From: a virus | Reading direction: 5' to 3' (one strand) | Length of the DNA: 38,332 bases | Virus record (IMG/VR): IMGVR_UViG_3300007712_000088 | Coordinates: 1 to 38,332 of that record | In this document: one piece after another, positions 1-7,264 of the stretch | How positions within the stretch are numbered: the stretch's first letter is position 1 | Layout: every line of letters starts with the position of its first letter | Notes under the pieces: generated by a model | Told to the model about the DNA's origin: nothing | What the model saw: the letters and a program-made list of their open reading frames with translations, nothing else | Database searches by the model: none | Translations under genes and position numbers: made by a program

Positions 1-279
1 ACGTTTAAGATAACACATAGTGGAATCAACGGGCCTTGGCCCAGCACGCCCGCCTATTACAATTTTAGTATGACTGTCCTGCAACCTAGGTTCCCGCGAG
101 CAGACAGTGTTTTACAAAAACTGTGGATAATCGACACACTTGCCTATGAAATAGATCAAAATGTTACCGGGCATATCACAGTTGAAACGCCCTCATGTAT
201 GAATGACAATCGTTTTTCATTTGGCTTATACGTTTTCGATCAAGAGATCGCAACAATTATAAAGTTGACATACAGTTGA
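1..279 (+). CDS. Hypothetical protein, 5'-truncated at window edge
   Basis: Frame 1 is open from the first base to the TGA at 277-279, so the gene begins upstream of the window; at least 92 codons are visible. The first internal ATG is at 70, but open coding-like sequence continues upstream of it. The C-terminal end (FDQEIATIIKLTY) resembles the end of the next protein (SDMRTIIRLRDEEN), hinting that the two are related or tandem-duplicated. I do not recognise a family. The stop overlaps a TTG start of the next gene, as is usual in this operon-like region. Confidence 0.6.
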   Translation, partial: TFKITHSGINGPWPSTPAYYNFSMTVLQPRFPRADSVLQKLWIIDTLAYEIDQNVTGHITVETPSCMNDNRFSFGLYVFDQEIATIIKLTYS

Positions 280-632
280 CAGAAATCAATGATGACTTAA
301 AGCTGTCTTTGGAATCAACCTGGATCGAATCAAATGGATCTGGGTATGACCGTGTGGTCGTGTTAAACTTCTTTACTGTTGATTGTCTGAGTAGCAGCCC
401 AGAAAACGTATTGAAGGCCGTCGGCCCAGCCCTTCGCGAACGAGTTATATCAAAACTTGATAGAGAAATTGGCCTTGTCCACGAAGCAGATTATATATTT
501 GGTGTATATGACAGCCCCAAAATGCGAAATGGGCGGTGGGCACCTGGACCGATTCCTAGCGATATGAGGACCATCATTAGACTGCGTGATGAAGAAAATT
601 TCACGATGCTAAAGATGCATTACAGCAATTAA
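276..632 (+). CDS. Hypothetical protein (118 aa)
   Basis: The TTG start at 276 overlaps the upstream stop (TTGA), giving translational coupling; there is no strong ribosome-binding site and a later start cannot be excluded. The protein is acidic and mixed alpha/beta-like, without membrane segments, cysteine clusters or a motif I can name. Its C-terminal third (PSDMRTIIRLRDEENFTML) has some likeness to the end of the upstream truncated protein. It lies 13 bases upstream of the SufT-like gene. Function unknown. Confidence 0.55.
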   Translation: MTEINDDLKLSLESTWIESNGSGYDRVVVLNFFTVDCLSSSPENVLKAVGPALRERVISKLDREIGLVHEADYIFGVYDSPKMRNGRWAPGPIPSDMRTIIRLRDEENFTMLKMHYSN

Positions 633-645
633 AATGGGATAAGAC

Positions 646-945
646 ATGTTAACTAAGGAAAATCTAATAAATAGCTTTAAGGATGTTTACGACCCTGAAG
701 TCAGTGTCAATGTTTATGATCTTGGATTGATCTACAATATTGACATTTTGGATGAAGGTAAGGTAAGCATTCTAATGACTTTGACTAGTCCGTTTTGTCC
801 GGCTGGCGATGAGATTATCAATGATATCGTCGCGGCTAGTTATGCAACTGGAGCGGATGATGTTGAGGTTAATGTAACATTCCAACCGGAATGGGGTCCC
901 GACCGAATATCCGAAGAAGGAAAACTAGAGTTGGGGCTACTGTAA
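646..945 (+). CDS. SufT/MIP18-like (DUF59) Fe-S assembly protein
   Basis: A 99-residue protein covering essentially one DUF59 domain. Family signatures are visible: DPE at 16-18, YDLGLIY at 24-30 and the TLTSPFCPAGDEI segment at 45-57 with the conserved cysteine C51. DUF59 proteins (SufT, PaaD, eukaryotic MIP18) help mature Fe-S proteins in the cytoplasm. The gene sits two genes upstream of an IscA-like A-type carrier, so the pair probably supports Fe-S cluster delivery during infection, as proposed for similar genes in marine phages. The ATG at 646 fits the domain start. The family call is secure; the client protein is unknown. Confidence 0.85.
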   Translation: MLTKENLINSFKDVYDPEVSVNVYDLGLIYNIDILDEGKVSILMTLTSPFCPAGDEIINDIVAASYATGADDVEVNVTFQPEWGPDRISEEGKLELGLL

Positions 946-964
946 GCGGGAACGGAGCAGGACA

Positions 965-1270
965 GTGATACTCAACCAACTCGAAAGAGCTTTTATGGTC
1001 ATTGGGGATAAAATAATTATGGCAGGCAGCGGCGCCAAGGATTTTGATGATTTTGAAATTCTTGATGAAAATGTAACATCAGAATTGGTAGTAAAGCCAC
1101 GCCCTGAAGAACCAAAAACCCATTTTGAAACCAGACAAAGCTTGAACAACGTTACTAAGAAAACCATTTGTGATTTAGCATTAGAAAGATATGGAGTTGA
1201 ACTCAACTTCAAAACAGAGAAAAAGATGCTGATATCTCAGTATCTCGCTCTACAAGAACACGAAGGCTAA
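965..1270 (+). CDS. Hypothetical protein between two Fe-S genes
   Basis: The open frame starts with GTG at 965; an ATG at 1019 with GGGG about 10 bases upstream is an alternative start that would give an 83-residue protein. The C-terminal half (about residues 55-101) is basic and helix-like, with a sequence of the type LNNVTKKTICDLALERYGVE that may be a helix-turn-helix or small binding domain. It lies between the SufT-like and IscA-like genes, two bases before the latter, so it is in the same transcription unit. No family is recognised. Confidence 0.5.
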   Translation: MILNQLERAFMVIGDKIIMAGSGAKDFDDFEILDENVTSELVVKPRPEEPKTHFETRQSLNNVTKKTICDLALERYGVELNFKTEKKMLISQYLALQEHEG

Positions 1271-1272
1271 TA

Positions 1273-1623
1273 ATGACAGATAACTTTGTTATTCCCACTG
1301 ATAATCCAGTGGTGATGAGTGAACGAGCGGTCACTCATTTCAAATCAATCGCTCAAAATCAGATCGTAAAGTTTGGCGTAGAAGGTGGAGGCTGTGCAGG
1401 GTTTCAATATTCTTGGAAAATCCTGGACAGCAGAGATGAACTATACGATGATGACATCATCACAGAATACGAAGGGTTTACCTTTGCTGTTGATGGTTCA
1501 AGTTTGATGTTCCTTATGGGATCATCAGTAGACTACCTAACTGACATCACAGGCAGCCATATTGAAGTCAACAATCCTTTGGCTAAAGCCGGCTGTGGTT
1601 GTGGTGTCTCAATTAACTTTTAA
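1273..1623 (+). CDS. A-type Fe-S cluster carrier, IscA/SufA/HesB-like
   Basis: A 116-residue HesB-fold protein of normal family length. The three cluster-binding cysteines are present: C41 in GGGCAGF and C108/C110 in the C-terminal AGCGCGVS motif. Family members bind a [2Fe-2S] or [4Fe-4S] cluster between subunits and pass it to apo-proteins in the cytoplasm. It is two bases downstream of the previous gene and in one operon with a SufT-like gene. I cannot say whether the client is a phage or host enzyme. Phage-borne A-type carriers are known from marine myoviruses, so the presence is plausible rather than odd. Confidence 0.9.
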   Translation: MTDNFVIPTDNPVVMSERAVTHFKSIAQNQIVKFGVEGGGCAGFQYSWKILDSRDELYDDDIITEYEGFTFAVDGSSLMFLMGSSVDYLTDITGSHIEVNNPLAKAGCGCGVSINF

Positions 1624-1634
1624 GAGGAAAAAGA

Positions 1635-1781
1635 ATGACTACACTCATAGTAAACTATCAGAATGATACCGACAAGCAGAAATTTAAGTCAGATAACCAG
1701 TCTGTTTTAGGTAGATATAACTTGGTTTTTGTAAATGACCGCAACACGAATGGTGTTACTGTTGAAATGATGAAGGAGTAG
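1635..1781 (+). CDS. Small hypothetical protein (48 aa)
   Basis: A short open frame with an ATG at 1635 preceded by AAGAGGAAAA, a good ribosome-binding site, and ending in TAG at 1779-1781. It fills the space between the IscA-like gene and mazG with only 5-11 bases on either side. The product is hydrophilic, with no cysteines and no membrane segment. Supported by position, spacing and ribosome-binding site rather than by homology. Confidence 0.55.
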   Translation: MTTLIVNYQNDTDKQKFKSDNQSVLGRYNLVFVNDRNTNGVTVEMMKE

Positions 1782-1786
1782 ATTAA

Positions 1787-2191
1787 TTGACAGCAGATCT
1801 CAAACGTTACAGCGATTTTGTTGACGAAGTAACTAGCCCTGTCAGCAAAGACACAGAGCTATTCATAAATCGCCTTAGGGCACTTGAAAAGTTGGGCATC
1901 AATTCAACACAATTACTGACTGCTAGCGAAGGCTTGGGTGGTGAAACTGGTGAATTCAGTGAGATCGTCAAGAAACTAAACTGGCACGAGAAGCCGTTTA
2001 CAGAAGAACTGCATCAGCACCTTGAAAAAGAGTTGGGTGACATCATTTTCTATTGGATAATGGCTTGCCAAGCACTTAAACTCGATCCTGACAAAGTGGT
2101 AAAGAAGAACGTGGGCAAGCTAGAGGCACGTTACCCTGGTGGTAAGTTTAGTGTTGATCGTGCAGAGAACCGTGCAGAGGGCGACGTTTAA
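1787..2191 (+). CDS. mazG: MazG-like nucleotide pyrophosphohydrolase
   Basis: A single-domain all-alpha NTP pyrophosphohydrolase of 134 residues. The metal-binding signature is present: E53-x-x-E56 in LGGETGEFSEIVKK and E82-x-x-D85 in KELGDIIFYW. Family members hydrolyse (d)NTPs to monophosphates plus pyrophosphate; phage versions have been suggested to clean nucleotide pools or adjust alarmone levels. The start is TTG at 1787, with GGAG about 9 bases upstream inside the end of the previous gene. The gene overlaps the stop of a leftward small gene by four bases. Family call strong, physiological substrate unknown. Confidence 0.88.
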   Translation: MTADLKRYSDFVDEVTSPVSKDTELFINRLRALEKLGINSTQLLTASEGLGGETGEFSEIVKKLNWHEKPFTEELHQHLEKELGDIIFYWIMACQALKLDPDKVVKKNVGKLEARYPGGKFSVDRAENRAEGDV

Positions 2192-2334
2192 CGTTGCCCC
2201 TGCCGCAAATTTAACTTGAGAAGCTTGTGTTGATACTTGATCATTTTATCTTCATCATGCTTGAGACAGGCCTGGATAAGCTTGCGGCGAGTTTTAGCGA
2301 TCTTCTCCGTTAAGTTTTTGATTTTCTTGGTCAT
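2188..2334 (-). CDS. Small basic leftward protein (48 aa)
   Basis: One of only two leftward genes here. The longer frame reaches 2394, but the ATG at 2334 has GGAG six bases upstream on the minus strand, so this start is preferred. The product is highly basic (TKKIKNLTEKIAKTRRK) and probably a single long helix or helical hairpin. It converges on mazG with a four-base overlap and is divergent from the gene at 2377, sharing an A+T-rich control region at 2335-2376. Function unknown; a small nucleic-acid-binding role is only a guess. Confidence 0.5.
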   Translation of the reverse strand: MTKKIKNLTEKIAKTRRKLIQACLKHDEDKMIKYQHKLLKLNLRQGQR

Positions 2335-2336
2335 TG

Positions 2337-2365
2337 TTGACTCCATGTTATTTTTATAGTATAAG
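2337..2365 (+). promoter_or_regulatory. Sigma70-like promoter, rightward
   Basis: TTGACT at 2337-2342 and TATAAG at 2360-2365 with a 17-base spacer. The ATG at 2377 is 11 bases after the -10 box and has no ribosome-binding site, so the transcript would have a very short leader of about five bases. Confidence 0.5.
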
Positions 2366-2376
2366 TATATATCATA

Positions 2377-2604
2377 ATGACAAAACGAACCCAAAAAAAG
2401 ACACCAGCACAGGTTTTGGATGAGCGTCTTCAGACGTTGATGTCAAAACGACTTAAGGCATTTCGAGCCGGAGCAAGCCAGGATATAATGGAGCAACTTG
2501 ATCGCATGATTGCCGAAACAGAATTAGATCTATATACGGAAACAGAATTACAAAGAAACCGTGATGATAGAGATAATGAAGATGGAGAACAGTGGATCGT
2601 ATGA
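2377..2604 (+). CDS. Hypothetical helical protein (75 aa)
   Basis: ATG at 2377 directly follows the divergent promoter region and lacks a Shine-Dalgarno sequence. The protein begins with a basic stretch (TKRTQKK) and is otherwise helix-rich and charged, ending with an acidic D/E-rich tail. Its first residues (MTK.) and lysine-rich character resemble the divergent gene at 2188-2334, although they are not clear homologues. Its stop overlaps the ATG of the DnaE-like gene at 2601. No family recognised. Confidence 0.55.
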   Translation: MTKRTQKKTPAQVLDERLQTLMSKRLKAFRAGASQDIMEQLDRMIAETELDLYTETELQRNRDDRDNEDGEQWIV

Positions 2605-3113
2605 AGACCAATGAGCTTCACCAAGTCGTAGTCAGCGAGGCGGATATGATGGACGTCCTCTACAGGGATGACACAATCAACGGACTAGTCGTTGATCAAC
2701 CCCACTGGATAGAGCGATTCAACAAAAATTGTAGAGATTATGGCCTAGATGAGATCGTTAATTGGTCACAAGAAAGCGACCAAACTCCTGATGAGTTTAT
2801 TCAAGCCAATCTATCGGATTGGAATCTTCCAATCGAGTATCAACAATTTGATCTAGAAAATTATCTACTAAGTAAATGCAATACTGCCCAGCAAATCACA
2901 AGAGTTCAAGAAGAGCTAAGTGAATTTCGATCACGCGACATGATGGGCATTTTGAGGTGGCTTAAATATTTTGTAGACACCATGAGAGAACACAACTTGA
3001 TTTGGGGTGTCGGACGTGGCAGCTCAGTCGCAAGTTATGTGCTGTTCCTCATGGATGTGCATAAAGTAGACAGTCTCAAGTATGATCTGAATATCAAGGA
3101 ATTCCTTAAATGA
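2601..3113 (+). CDS. DNA polymerase III alpha-like fragment, lacking catalytic aspartates
   Basis: A 170-residue protein, starting at the ATGA overlap at 2601. Its C-terminal 40 residues closely follow the C-family polymerase (DnaE/PolC) palm signature: GVGRGSS at 136-142, then SYVLFLMDVHKVDSLKYDL and IKEFLK. In DnaE the corresponding GRGSAAGS...DPLKYDLLFERFLNP segment is followed at once by the PDIDxDF catalytic aspartates; here the protein stops just before them. The N-terminal part is acidic and unrecognised. It cannot be an active polymerase by itself. It may be a scavenged nucleotide- or DNA-binding module; the function is unknown. Confidence 0.6.
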   Translation: MKTNELHQVVVSEADMMDVLYRDDTINGLVVDQPHWIERFNKNCRDYGLDEIVNWSQESDQTPDEFIQANLSDWNLPIEYQQFDLENYLLSKCNTAQQITRVQEELSEFRSRDMMGILRWLKYFVDTMREHNLIWGVGRGSSVASYVLFLMDVHKVDSLKYDLNIKEFLK

Positions 3114-3508
3114 AACAAGTCAAAACAGCTAGAGGGCGTGTCATTGACATGGCAGCGTTGGCTAAGAAAAATGAAGAAACACGGGCAGTGAGCCCGGGAA
3201 ATATACAAATGAACGCTCGAGGAGATCGTTTGGACAATAGTGGCAATGTCAAGGAAACTGTCCAAGCCAAGAGCCGTGCGGTGCGAAACACAACCAGCGC
3301 ACCAGAAAAGCGCAAACTAAGTGAAGCACCTGGAGCAACCAAAAAGGCTGCACCCAAAAAGAAGACAGAAGAAGCCACAGCGGAAGATCCTCAACCAATC
3401 GTTGTGCGCGAAGAAGAAAAAACACGTGATGATGGAACCCGTTATCTTGAAATTGAATACGATGACGGAAGTATGGATGTGAAAGAGCTAGGAAATGAAA
3501 CAGATTAA
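3110..3508 (+). CDS. Conserved phage protein with disordered basic middle
   Basis: ATGA overlap with the DnaE-like gene. The N-terminus (TARGRVIDMAALAKKNEETRA, residues about 5-25, through GNIQMNARGDRLD) looks like a conserved marine T4-like phage family from memory. The middle (about 65-95) is a low-complexity Ala/Lys/Pro/Glu linker and the C-terminus ends with a compact DDGTRYLEIEYDDGS strand pair. It resembles a tethering protein with two short binding ends. No enzymatic motif. It overlaps the GroES-like gene by 14 bases. Confidence 0.6.
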   Translation: MKQVKTARGRVIDMAALAKKNEETRAVSPGNIQMNARGDRLDNSGNVKETVQAKSRAVRNTTSAPEKRKLSEAPGATKKAAPKKKTEEATAEDPQPIVVREEEKTRDDGTRYLEIEYDDGSMDVKELGNETD

Positions 3509-3809
3509 ACCACTCAAAGACAAAGTCCTCGGATTTATGATTGAACCACTCAGCGGAACACGTCAAACATTAGGAGGCGTATACCTTACTGCGGATGAAA
3601 CCAGCGAAGACCATGTTCGTCCACGTTGGTTCCAAATCACACATATTGGTCCTGAACAGGAAGAACTCTACGTAAACCAATACGTTTTGGTTCCGTTTGG
3701 TCGTTGGAGTCGAGGAATCAATATCGAAAACGATATGCGCGAAGATCAAAAGTTATTTCTTATTGATCATGACGATGTTCTTGGCGTTAGCGATGAAATA
3801 CCATCTTAA
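3495..3809 (+). CDS. GroES/gp31-like co-chaperonin
   Basis: A 104-residue protein with the co-chaperonin layout: PLKDKVL at 6-12, a flexible loop around 18-27 (the GroEL-binding mobile loop position), GGVYLTAD at 27-34, ITHIGP at 48-53, and DHDDVLGV at 91-98, matching the EDDILGV-type end of GroES. T4 gp31 replaces host GroES so that GroEL can fold the major capsid protein; this gene likely does the same. Length is near bacterial GroES and shorter than gp31. Overall identity to either is low, so the call rests on the motif order. Confidence 0.7.
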   Translation: MKQIKPLKDKVLGFMIEPLSGTRQTLGGVYLTADETSEDHVRPRWFQITHIGPEQEELYVNQYVLVPFGRWSRGINIENDMREDQKLFLIDHDDVLGVSDEIPS

Positions 3810-4008
3810 ACGTCCGCCTGAAACAAGGGAAGACATCATCACAAGTATGTGTTATACTTGGGATCATGGATTTGGTTTAGACAAAGACCCAGAGCTCGAA
3901 GGCATACAATTCATCGGTGGCTACACTGACGAAGAACGTCGTGCACTGTGGGACCGCATGGCACAGCTATATGACCATCATATAGCACCTTATCGCAACA
4001 AGGATTAA
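3793..4008 (+). CDS. Hypothetical protein (71 aa)
   Basis: The preferred start is ATG 3793, overlapping the end of the GroES-like gene by 17 bases; the same frame is open further upstream, but that extension is out-of-frame GroES coding sequence. The protein is soluble, with a WDHGFGLDKD segment and a helical C-terminus (ERRALWDRMAQLYDHH). The stop lies two bases before gp44. No recognised family. Confidence 0.55.
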   Translation: MKYHLKRPPETREDIITSMCYTWDHGFGLDKDPELEGIQFIGGYTDEERRALWDRMAQLYDHHIAPYRNKD

Positions 4009-4010
4009 AC

Positions 4011-4934
4011 ATGGCAGCATCAGCACTGTGGGTTGAAAAATATAGACCCAAAACTCTGAGCGAGTATGTCTTTAAAGACGACCGCCAAAAAAAGATTGTA
4101 GAGGGATGGGTTAAAGACCAGAGCATTCCGCACTTGCTATTTTACGGCAGTGCCGGCACGGGCAAGACAACACTTGCCAAAGTGCTAATTAATGACCTAA
4201 ACGTAGAAGATGCTGATGTGTTATACATCAACGCTAGCCGCGACAACGGCGTGGATATGATCCGCGAACGCATCACTCGCTTCGCAAGCAATATGCCCTG
4301 GGGTGACTACAAGGTGGTTTTGCTGGACGAGGCCGATTATATCAGCCCCAACGGACAAGCTGCCTTGCGTGGAGTCATGGAAGAATATCACAGCATTGTT
4401 CGTTTCATTCTCACCTGTAACTACGTCAACCGTATTATCCCTGCCGTCAAGAGCAGACTACAAGAATTTCACATCACTAATCAGGACCAAACAGACTTCA
4501 CAGCGCGGGTGGCTGAGATACTAATTGAAGAAGGCGTGGAAGTAGATTTGGATACTATCGATAGCTATGTGCGAGCTACCTATCCTGACTTGCGCAAGAC
4601 GATTAATAGTGTGCAACAAAACATCAGTGATGGCAAGCTGACGCCCCCAGAGAGCAGCGAAGAGCTAGCAAGTGACTGGAAGCTGCAAATGGTCGGGCTG
4701 TTCAGAGAAAACAAGCTGCGAGAAGCACGACAGTTGATCTGTAACAGTGCGACACCAGAGGATTACGATGATATTTACAAATTTCTCTATCGCAACTTGG
4801 ACTTTTTTGGCGATGACGACGCTACACAAGACGCCGCTGTGGTCATCATTCGCAATGGCATGGTCAAGCACACACAAGTCGCAGACCCAGAAATCAACCT
4901 AAGCGCAACGATGATTGAATTGGAGAATATCTAA
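4011..4934 (+). CDS. 44: Sliding clamp loader ATPase subunit, T4 gp44-like
   Basis: A 307-residue AAA+ protein of RFC-small-subunit type. It begins with the RFC/gp44 opening WVEKYRPKTL (7-16). Walker A GSAGTGKTT is at 46-54, Walker B VVLLDEADY at 102-110, sensor-1 TCNY at 135-138, and the arginine-finger motif SRL at 148-150 (SRC in many relatives). The remaining residues form the lid and collar. It loads the gp45 clamp onto primer-template junctions for gp43 polymerase. T4 gp62, its partner, is not recognisable next to it, and gp43 lies about 34 kb away rather than in a 45-44-62-regA-43 cluster. Confidence 0.95.
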   Translation: MAASALWVEKYRPKTLSEYVFKDDRQKKIVEGWVKDQSIPHLLFYGSAGTGKTTLAKVLINDLNVEDADVLYINASRDNGVDMIRERITRFASNMPWGDYKVVLLDEADYISPNGQAALRGVMEEYHSIVRFILTCNYVNRIIPAVKSRLQEFHITNQDQTDFTARVAEILIEEGVEVDLDTIDSYVRATYPDLRKTINSVQQNISDGKLTPPESSEELASDWKLQMVGLFRENKLREARQLICNSATPEDYDDIYKFLYRNLDFFGDDDATQDAAVVIIRNGMVKHTQVADPEINLSATMIELENI

Positions 4935-5410
4935 TGGCAATTGACGGGGGCAGTTTCTCCTCATATTCATACGATCTTCAGAGAGAAATCGAAAATCGTA
5001 CACAAAAACAAGTAGACAAGCTACGTAATGCAGGTGTTCGTGTAATAGATACTCGCATCATGCGCAAGCCACGCACGGAGTATATAGATTATCAAATTTT
5101 GGGCAAGTCGGGTAACCAAAAAATCCCCACAGAAACTATATCATCATATGATTATGATATCCGTTACGATCTCGAAGTTGATGACAATTTCGTTAGCCAT
5201 TTCCTTGACATGTCGGAAAAATACAAATACTTCATGAATAGAACAGAAGAGGAATATCGAAAACGGCAGACGGCTGAACACAATGCTCAACAGCTCGAGA
5301 AACGATCCGAACGATTAAACAGCACACTAGCTGCAAATCCAGGCATACGTGAGCAATGGGAAGAAATGATGGTCATGCTCAAAATGGCCGGCTTCGACGA
5401 GCGGCTCTAA
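4934..5410 (+). CDS. Hypothetical protein with C-terminal coiled coil (158 aa)
   Basis: TAATG overlap with gp44 at 4932-4936 couples the two. The N-terminal half is beta-like, with repeated Y/D-containing strands (SYDYDIRYDLEVDD). Residues about 100-130 are a charged helix or coiled coil rich in E, R, Q and K. The position directly after gp44 is where T4 carries gp62, but I see no gp62 likeness. A replisome-associated role is possible by context only. Confidence 0.6.
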   Translation: MAIDGGSFSSYSYDLQREIENRTQKQVDKLRNAGVRVIDTRIMRKPRTEYIDYQILGKSGNQKIPTETISSYDYDIRYDLEVDDNFVSHFLDMSEKYKYFMNRTEEEYRKRQTAEHNAQQLEKRSERLNSTLAANPGIREQWEEMMVMLKMAGFDERL

Positions 5411-5423
5411 TAAAGATCTCACC

Positions 5424-5600
5424 ATGGAAAAGCGCGTAAGATATTGTGTCAGGTGTCCATTTCCTGACGAAGACCTTTGGTGTTTCGTTCTTGACAAGGA
5501 AGGCAAAGTGCGTTACTATGATAATGTGGTTGACGCTGAGGCTGAAGCATATAACTACGATGACGCAACTGTAATGGAGTGCACATACTATGGGTTCTAG
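5424..5600 (+). CDS. Small cysteine-containing protein (58 aa)
   Basis: ATG at 5424, 13 bases after the previous stop, ending at TAG 5598-5600 and overlapping the next ATG by 11 bases. C8-x-x-C11 near the N-terminus and C20 could bind a metal, and the product is otherwise acidic and Tyr-rich. No strong ribosome-binding site is seen. Supported by position in a tightly packed operon and by its open frame; unrecognised. Confidence 0.5.
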   Translation: MEKRVRYCVRCPFPDEDLWCFVLDKEGKVRYYDNVVDAEAEAYNYDDATVMECTYYGF

Positions 5601-5886
5601 CATTGTTTTTGTTCTTGTGATGATCGGCTACAATGCCATGTCTCACAACGTAGATTCTGCTCGAGAGGTGGCTTGGACTATGAGCCATTCTGCTTGTCTG
5701 CAGGAATTGAGCTACCAAAATCAGCGAGGCCGCGCTGAAGGCTATAACCACGAATATGTGTGCCTTCGCGTCAGCGATTTTGAAGCCAGGGCGCGTATTG
5801 AACGGTCCCATGATTCTCATGTTGGATACAACGTGATCCGTTCCAGACATGCCCTTGGACGAGGTGGATTTAGGGTTGAATGGTAA
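5590..5886 (+). CDS. Small protein with N-terminal hydrophobic segment
   Basis: ATG at 5590, overlapping the upstream small gene. The first 15 residues (GSSIVFVLVMIGYNAM) are hydrophobic and could be a membrane anchor or weak signal. The remainder (about 80 residues) is soluble, with two cysteines (in SACLQ and YVCLRV). It may be membrane-attached or periplasmic. The stop overlaps the next start by seven bases. No family recognised. Confidence 0.5.
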   Translation: MGSSIVFVLVMIGYNAMSHNVDSAREVAWTMSHSACLQELSYQNQRGRAEGYNHEYVCLRVSDFEARARIERSHDSHVGYNVIRSRHALGRGGFRVEW

Positions 5887-6413
5887 TAAAGAATACAGCA
5901 AGTTTCAACGAAATAAATCGAACACTATGGACGTTGGCCATGAACGGTCAACGTCTGTATTTCCCCTATTGCACGATTGAATACAACAGTGATCTCAAAC
6001 GAGATGTTGCTGTTTTATTCCAAACAACACAATCAATATCAGGGGATTTGCTCGACGATCTCTACGAGCTTGAGTTCAGTGCAGCAGATCGAAAAAAGCT
6101 CGGCCGTGATGGCCTAAGTTTGTATATGGATCGTTTGATCGAACGTATCAAACACGACACTTTAAATGATCCACGTGAGCGTTTGAGTGACCGTATTACT
6201 GAGTTATGGCCAGCTTGTCCATTCGACGAATGGCTGGAAGATAAAATACGCTATCCCTGGATGACCGCCAGTTATTCGATTCAAGACGATTGGTCCTCTT
6301 TCACACGAAGATTTGATCTCAATTGTAAATATCATGCCGTCCTACCCATGCCGCGGGAACAGTTTGAAGAAGAATATGGCTCTGTTTTTATAATGACAAA
6401 AATGTCTCTTTAA
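5880..6413 (+). CDS. Hypothetical protein (177 aa)
   Basis: ATG at 5880 overlaps the upstream stop, and TAATG at 6411-6415 overlaps the next gene. The protein is soluble and mixed alpha/beta, with a central basic/acidic helical part (AADRKKLGRDGLSLYMDRLIER) and Trp-rich C-terminal part. No motif for catalysis or binding is visible. It is probably co-translated with the following gene; both have similar size and aromatic-rich composition. Confidence 0.6.
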   Translation: MVIKNTASFNEINRTLWTLAMNGQRLYFPYCTIEYNSDLKRDVAVLFQTTQSISGDLLDDLYELEFSAADRKKLGRDGLSLYMDRLIERIKHDTLNDPRERLSDRITELWPACPFDEWLEDKIRYPWMTASYSIQDDWSSFTRRFDLNCKYHAVLPMPREQFEEEYGSVFIMTKMSL

Positions 6414-6859
6414 TGTGTTTTACTGGTCCAAGAAAATTTTGTGATGTCCTATTAACACCCCATCGTAAAGATCTTGATGACAGGGTTTTGTTGTTCATTT
6501 GCCTTAACACGTTATATGATCTCAAGTGGCAAGGGGCAAAGATTTTAAATGAGCAGCCTGGACGTGAAAATCTTCAAAGTCTAAAGATCGAGTTCAATAG
6601 CCTATATAAACATGCCGATCATCAAGCCATGATTTCTTTCTTTCCGGGGTGGCCTAGCAACACACTAGAAGAGTGGGCTGTTGACTATAACAACACCTTC
6701 ATGTTAGACTTTGATGTCTTTTACTCAGCACGTTCAATGGAAAGTATTATCAATATTTCAGTATACGGTGACAGAATTGTTGATTGGAAAGAATATTCTG
6801 ATTCTTACGGACAAGCACAAATCATGCACAAGCTAAAACAAGGCATACCAAATGGATGA
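6413..6859 (+). CDS. Hypothetical protein (148 aa)
   Basis: Starts in the TAATG overlap at 6413 and ends overlapping the DUF2693-type gene by eight bases. A soluble protein with hydrophobic strand-like segments (DDRVLLFICLNTLYDL near residues 22-37). No domain recognised and no signal peptide. Context suggests an early or middle gene in the replication-side operon. Confidence 0.6.
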   Translation: MCFTGPRKFCDVLLTPHRKDLDDRVLLFICLNTLYDLKWQGAKILNEQPGRENLQSLKIEFNSLYKHADHQAMISFFPGWPSNTLEEWAVDYNNTFMLDFDVFYSARSMESIINISVYGDRIVDWKEYSDSYGQAQIMHKLKQGIPNG

Positions 6860-7100
6860 ATTAAAAAAGAGAGTATTAGAGCAATTACATCTGGGCGTTG
6901 CCAAGGTGGTGTTTACCAAAGTCAACGGTGAACGGCGCGAAATGAATTGCACACTGGTTGAAGATCTCATGCCTGTCCGTAGTGAGGATCCAAGTAATCA
7001 GACTCGCAAGGAAAATCCTGAAGTGCAAAGTGTCTGGGACATAGACAAACAAGCATGGCGCAGTTTTCGTTGGGATAAATTGATTGAGGATGAAAACTAA
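6852..7100 (+). CDS. DUF2693/WYL_2-like SH3-barrel protein
   Basis: An 82-residue protein with the family pattern: a VVFTKVNGERREMNCTL strand pair near residues 18-36, a conserved polar centre, and the VWDIDKQAWRSFRWDKL ending near 61-77. Such small Sm/SH3-like proteins are widespread in T4-like phages; their role is not established but nucleic-acid or protein binding is assumed. It overlaps both neighbours. The family call is from memory of the WRSFRWD ending. Confidence 0.7.
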   Translation: MDELKKRVLEQLHLGVAKVVFTKVNGERREMNCTLVEDLMPVRSEDPSNQTRKENPEVQSVWDIDKQAWRSFRWDKLIEDEN

Positions 7101-7264
7101 TGGATGAAAAATGGCTAGCAATTGCTTTTATCTTCTTTACGTTCATGGTCATGATTCCAGCGGTAGCTGATCAATTTATGAAACCAAAAGAAATCCGAGC
7201 CTGTGTTTCGGGTGGAAACATGGAGTATGTCAATGGAAACTGTCGTCCAATACAATCTGATTGA
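7100..7264 (+). CDS. Small single-span membrane or secreted protein (54 aa)
   Basis: ATG at 7100 shares a base with the TAA of the upstream gene (TAATGG), ending at TGA 7262-7264. Residues about 5-22 (WLAIAFIFFTFMVMIPAV) form a transmembrane helix or uncleaved signal. The C-terminal tail has two cysteines (ACVSGG and NCRP) that could form a disulfide in the periplasm. It overlaps the next gene by about 30 bases in another frame. Confidence 0.5.
   Translation: MDEKWLAIAFIFFTFMVMIPAVADQFMKPKEIRACVSGGNMEYVNGNCRPIQSD

Noticed and set aside
4934-5410. Assignment as gp62, the small clamp-loader subunit
   Set aside because: Only the position next to gp44 supports it; the sequence shows no gp62-like pattern that I can recognise.
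5449-5901. Leftward 150-residue open frame
   Set aside because: Opposite two small rightward genes with overlapping starts and stops; no ribosome-binding site or motif. The rightward frames fit the operon better, though both are weakly supported.
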